From positions 1-42,082 of the forward strand of contig DATAWZ010000120.1 in the NCBI GenBank assembly GCA_036266975.1: a DNA stretch of 42,082 nucleotides, given 5' to 3'. Below are positions 41,892 to 42,082 of this stretch, piece after piece (the stretch's first letter is position 1; the number at the start of each line of letters is the position of its first letter). Source of the stretch: DATAWZ01 sp036266975. Lineage in GTDB: Bacteria; Actinomycetota; Thermoleophilia; Solirubrobacterales; Solirubrobacteraceae. Position numbers and translations under genes: made by a program. The notes below the pieces were generated by a model that was not told the DNA's origin, did no database searches, and was given only the letters and a program-made list of their open reading frames with translations.

Positions 41892-42082
41892 ATGACAATC
41901 GAGACCGATCAGGCGGCGCGCGAGGCCAGCGGCGCCCATCCCTACGGTCGCTACCTCGAGGAGTTCGAGGTGGGCGACGTGTACAAGCACTGGCCGGCCA
42001 AGACAGTGACCGAGGCGGACGATCATCTGTTCTGTCTGATCACGATGAACCACCACCCGCTGCACATCAACGACGTCTATGC
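41892..42082 (+). CDS. MaoC-type hydratase (partial, cut by the window edge)
   Basis: Only the first 63 residues are present. The start (EEFEVGDVYKHWPAKTVTEADDHLF then TMNHHPLHIND) is typical of MaoC hotdog hydratases, including those acting on mesaconyl-CoA next to malyl-CoA lyase genes. It would add water to an enoyl-CoA to give a methylmalyl-type CoA ester. Pairing with the lyase 800 bases away supports that role, but the catalytic block is cut off. Confidence 0.85.
   Translation, partial: MTIETDQAAREASGAHPYGRYLEEFEVGDVYKHWPAKTVTEADDHLFCLITMNHHPLHINDVY

Overview
The window is very GC-rich chromosomal DNA with densely packed genes. GTG and TTG starts are common, many starts look leaderless, and there are ECF sigma/membrane-partner gene pairs, a 180-kDa-class NAD glutamate dehydrogenase and a ydaO-type c-di-AMP riboswitch. 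Together these suggest an actinobacterium, most likely class Thermoleophilia (Solirubrobacterales); this assignment is inference. I see no tRNA, rRNA, insertion sequence, prophage or CRISPR array.

Layout. 1-300: a terminator and a 20-bp tandem repeat. 298-3396: a large CPA2 cation/proton antiporter with an unusual duplicated exterior domain and a stress-protein-like tail. 3743-5421: a frameshifted ECF sigma gene and its frameshifted membrane partner, followed by a GC-rich repeat tract. 5657-12789 (minus): NAD-glutamate dehydrogenase, then a NarL-type response regulator and histidine kinase. 12816-17319 (minus): a UDP-glucose pyrophosphorylase, an ABC exporter (ATPase and permease) and an exported LolA/RseB-like protein. 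17428-21428 (plus): a membrane cytochrome c, a c-di-AMP riboswitch with a tail-anchored protein, a YbdK-like carboxylate-amine ligase and glutamine synthetase. 21438-25163: an SDR oxidoreductase, a CDGSH protein, a second frameshifted ECF sigma gene with a DUF4349 membrane protein, and a TetR regulator. 25334-30731: broken or small exported genes, a SPATA20/YyaL-type thioredoxin-domain protein, a small Cys-rich exported protein, a tripeptidyl-peptidase-like hydrolase and RidA.

30738-34257 is a fatty-acid module: acyl-CoA synthetase and thioesterase diverge from an acyl-CoA dehydrogenase and an SCP2-like protein. 34622-37746 (minus) is a tightly overlapping operon of succinate-CoA ligase beta, alpha, a ferredoxin and an Fpg/Nei DNA glycosylase that has no normal start codon. 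37762-41057 (minus) has two glycine-rich paralogues, one of them broken, and a malyl-CoA lyase. 41114-42082 (plus) has a Cys-rich exported protein and the start of a MaoC hydratase. The lyase, hydratase and CoA ligase could form a malyl-CoA/glyoxylate module.

Three patterns recur. TANNNT boxes lie 6-8 bases before start codons (leaderless promoters). Convergent gene pairs have both stop codons inside opposite arms of one hairpin. Frameshifts fall only in sigma-factor, envelope and exported genes, while long metabolic genes stay intact. The best candidate for something new is the c-di-AMP riboswitch upstream of an uncharacterised tail-anchored protein.
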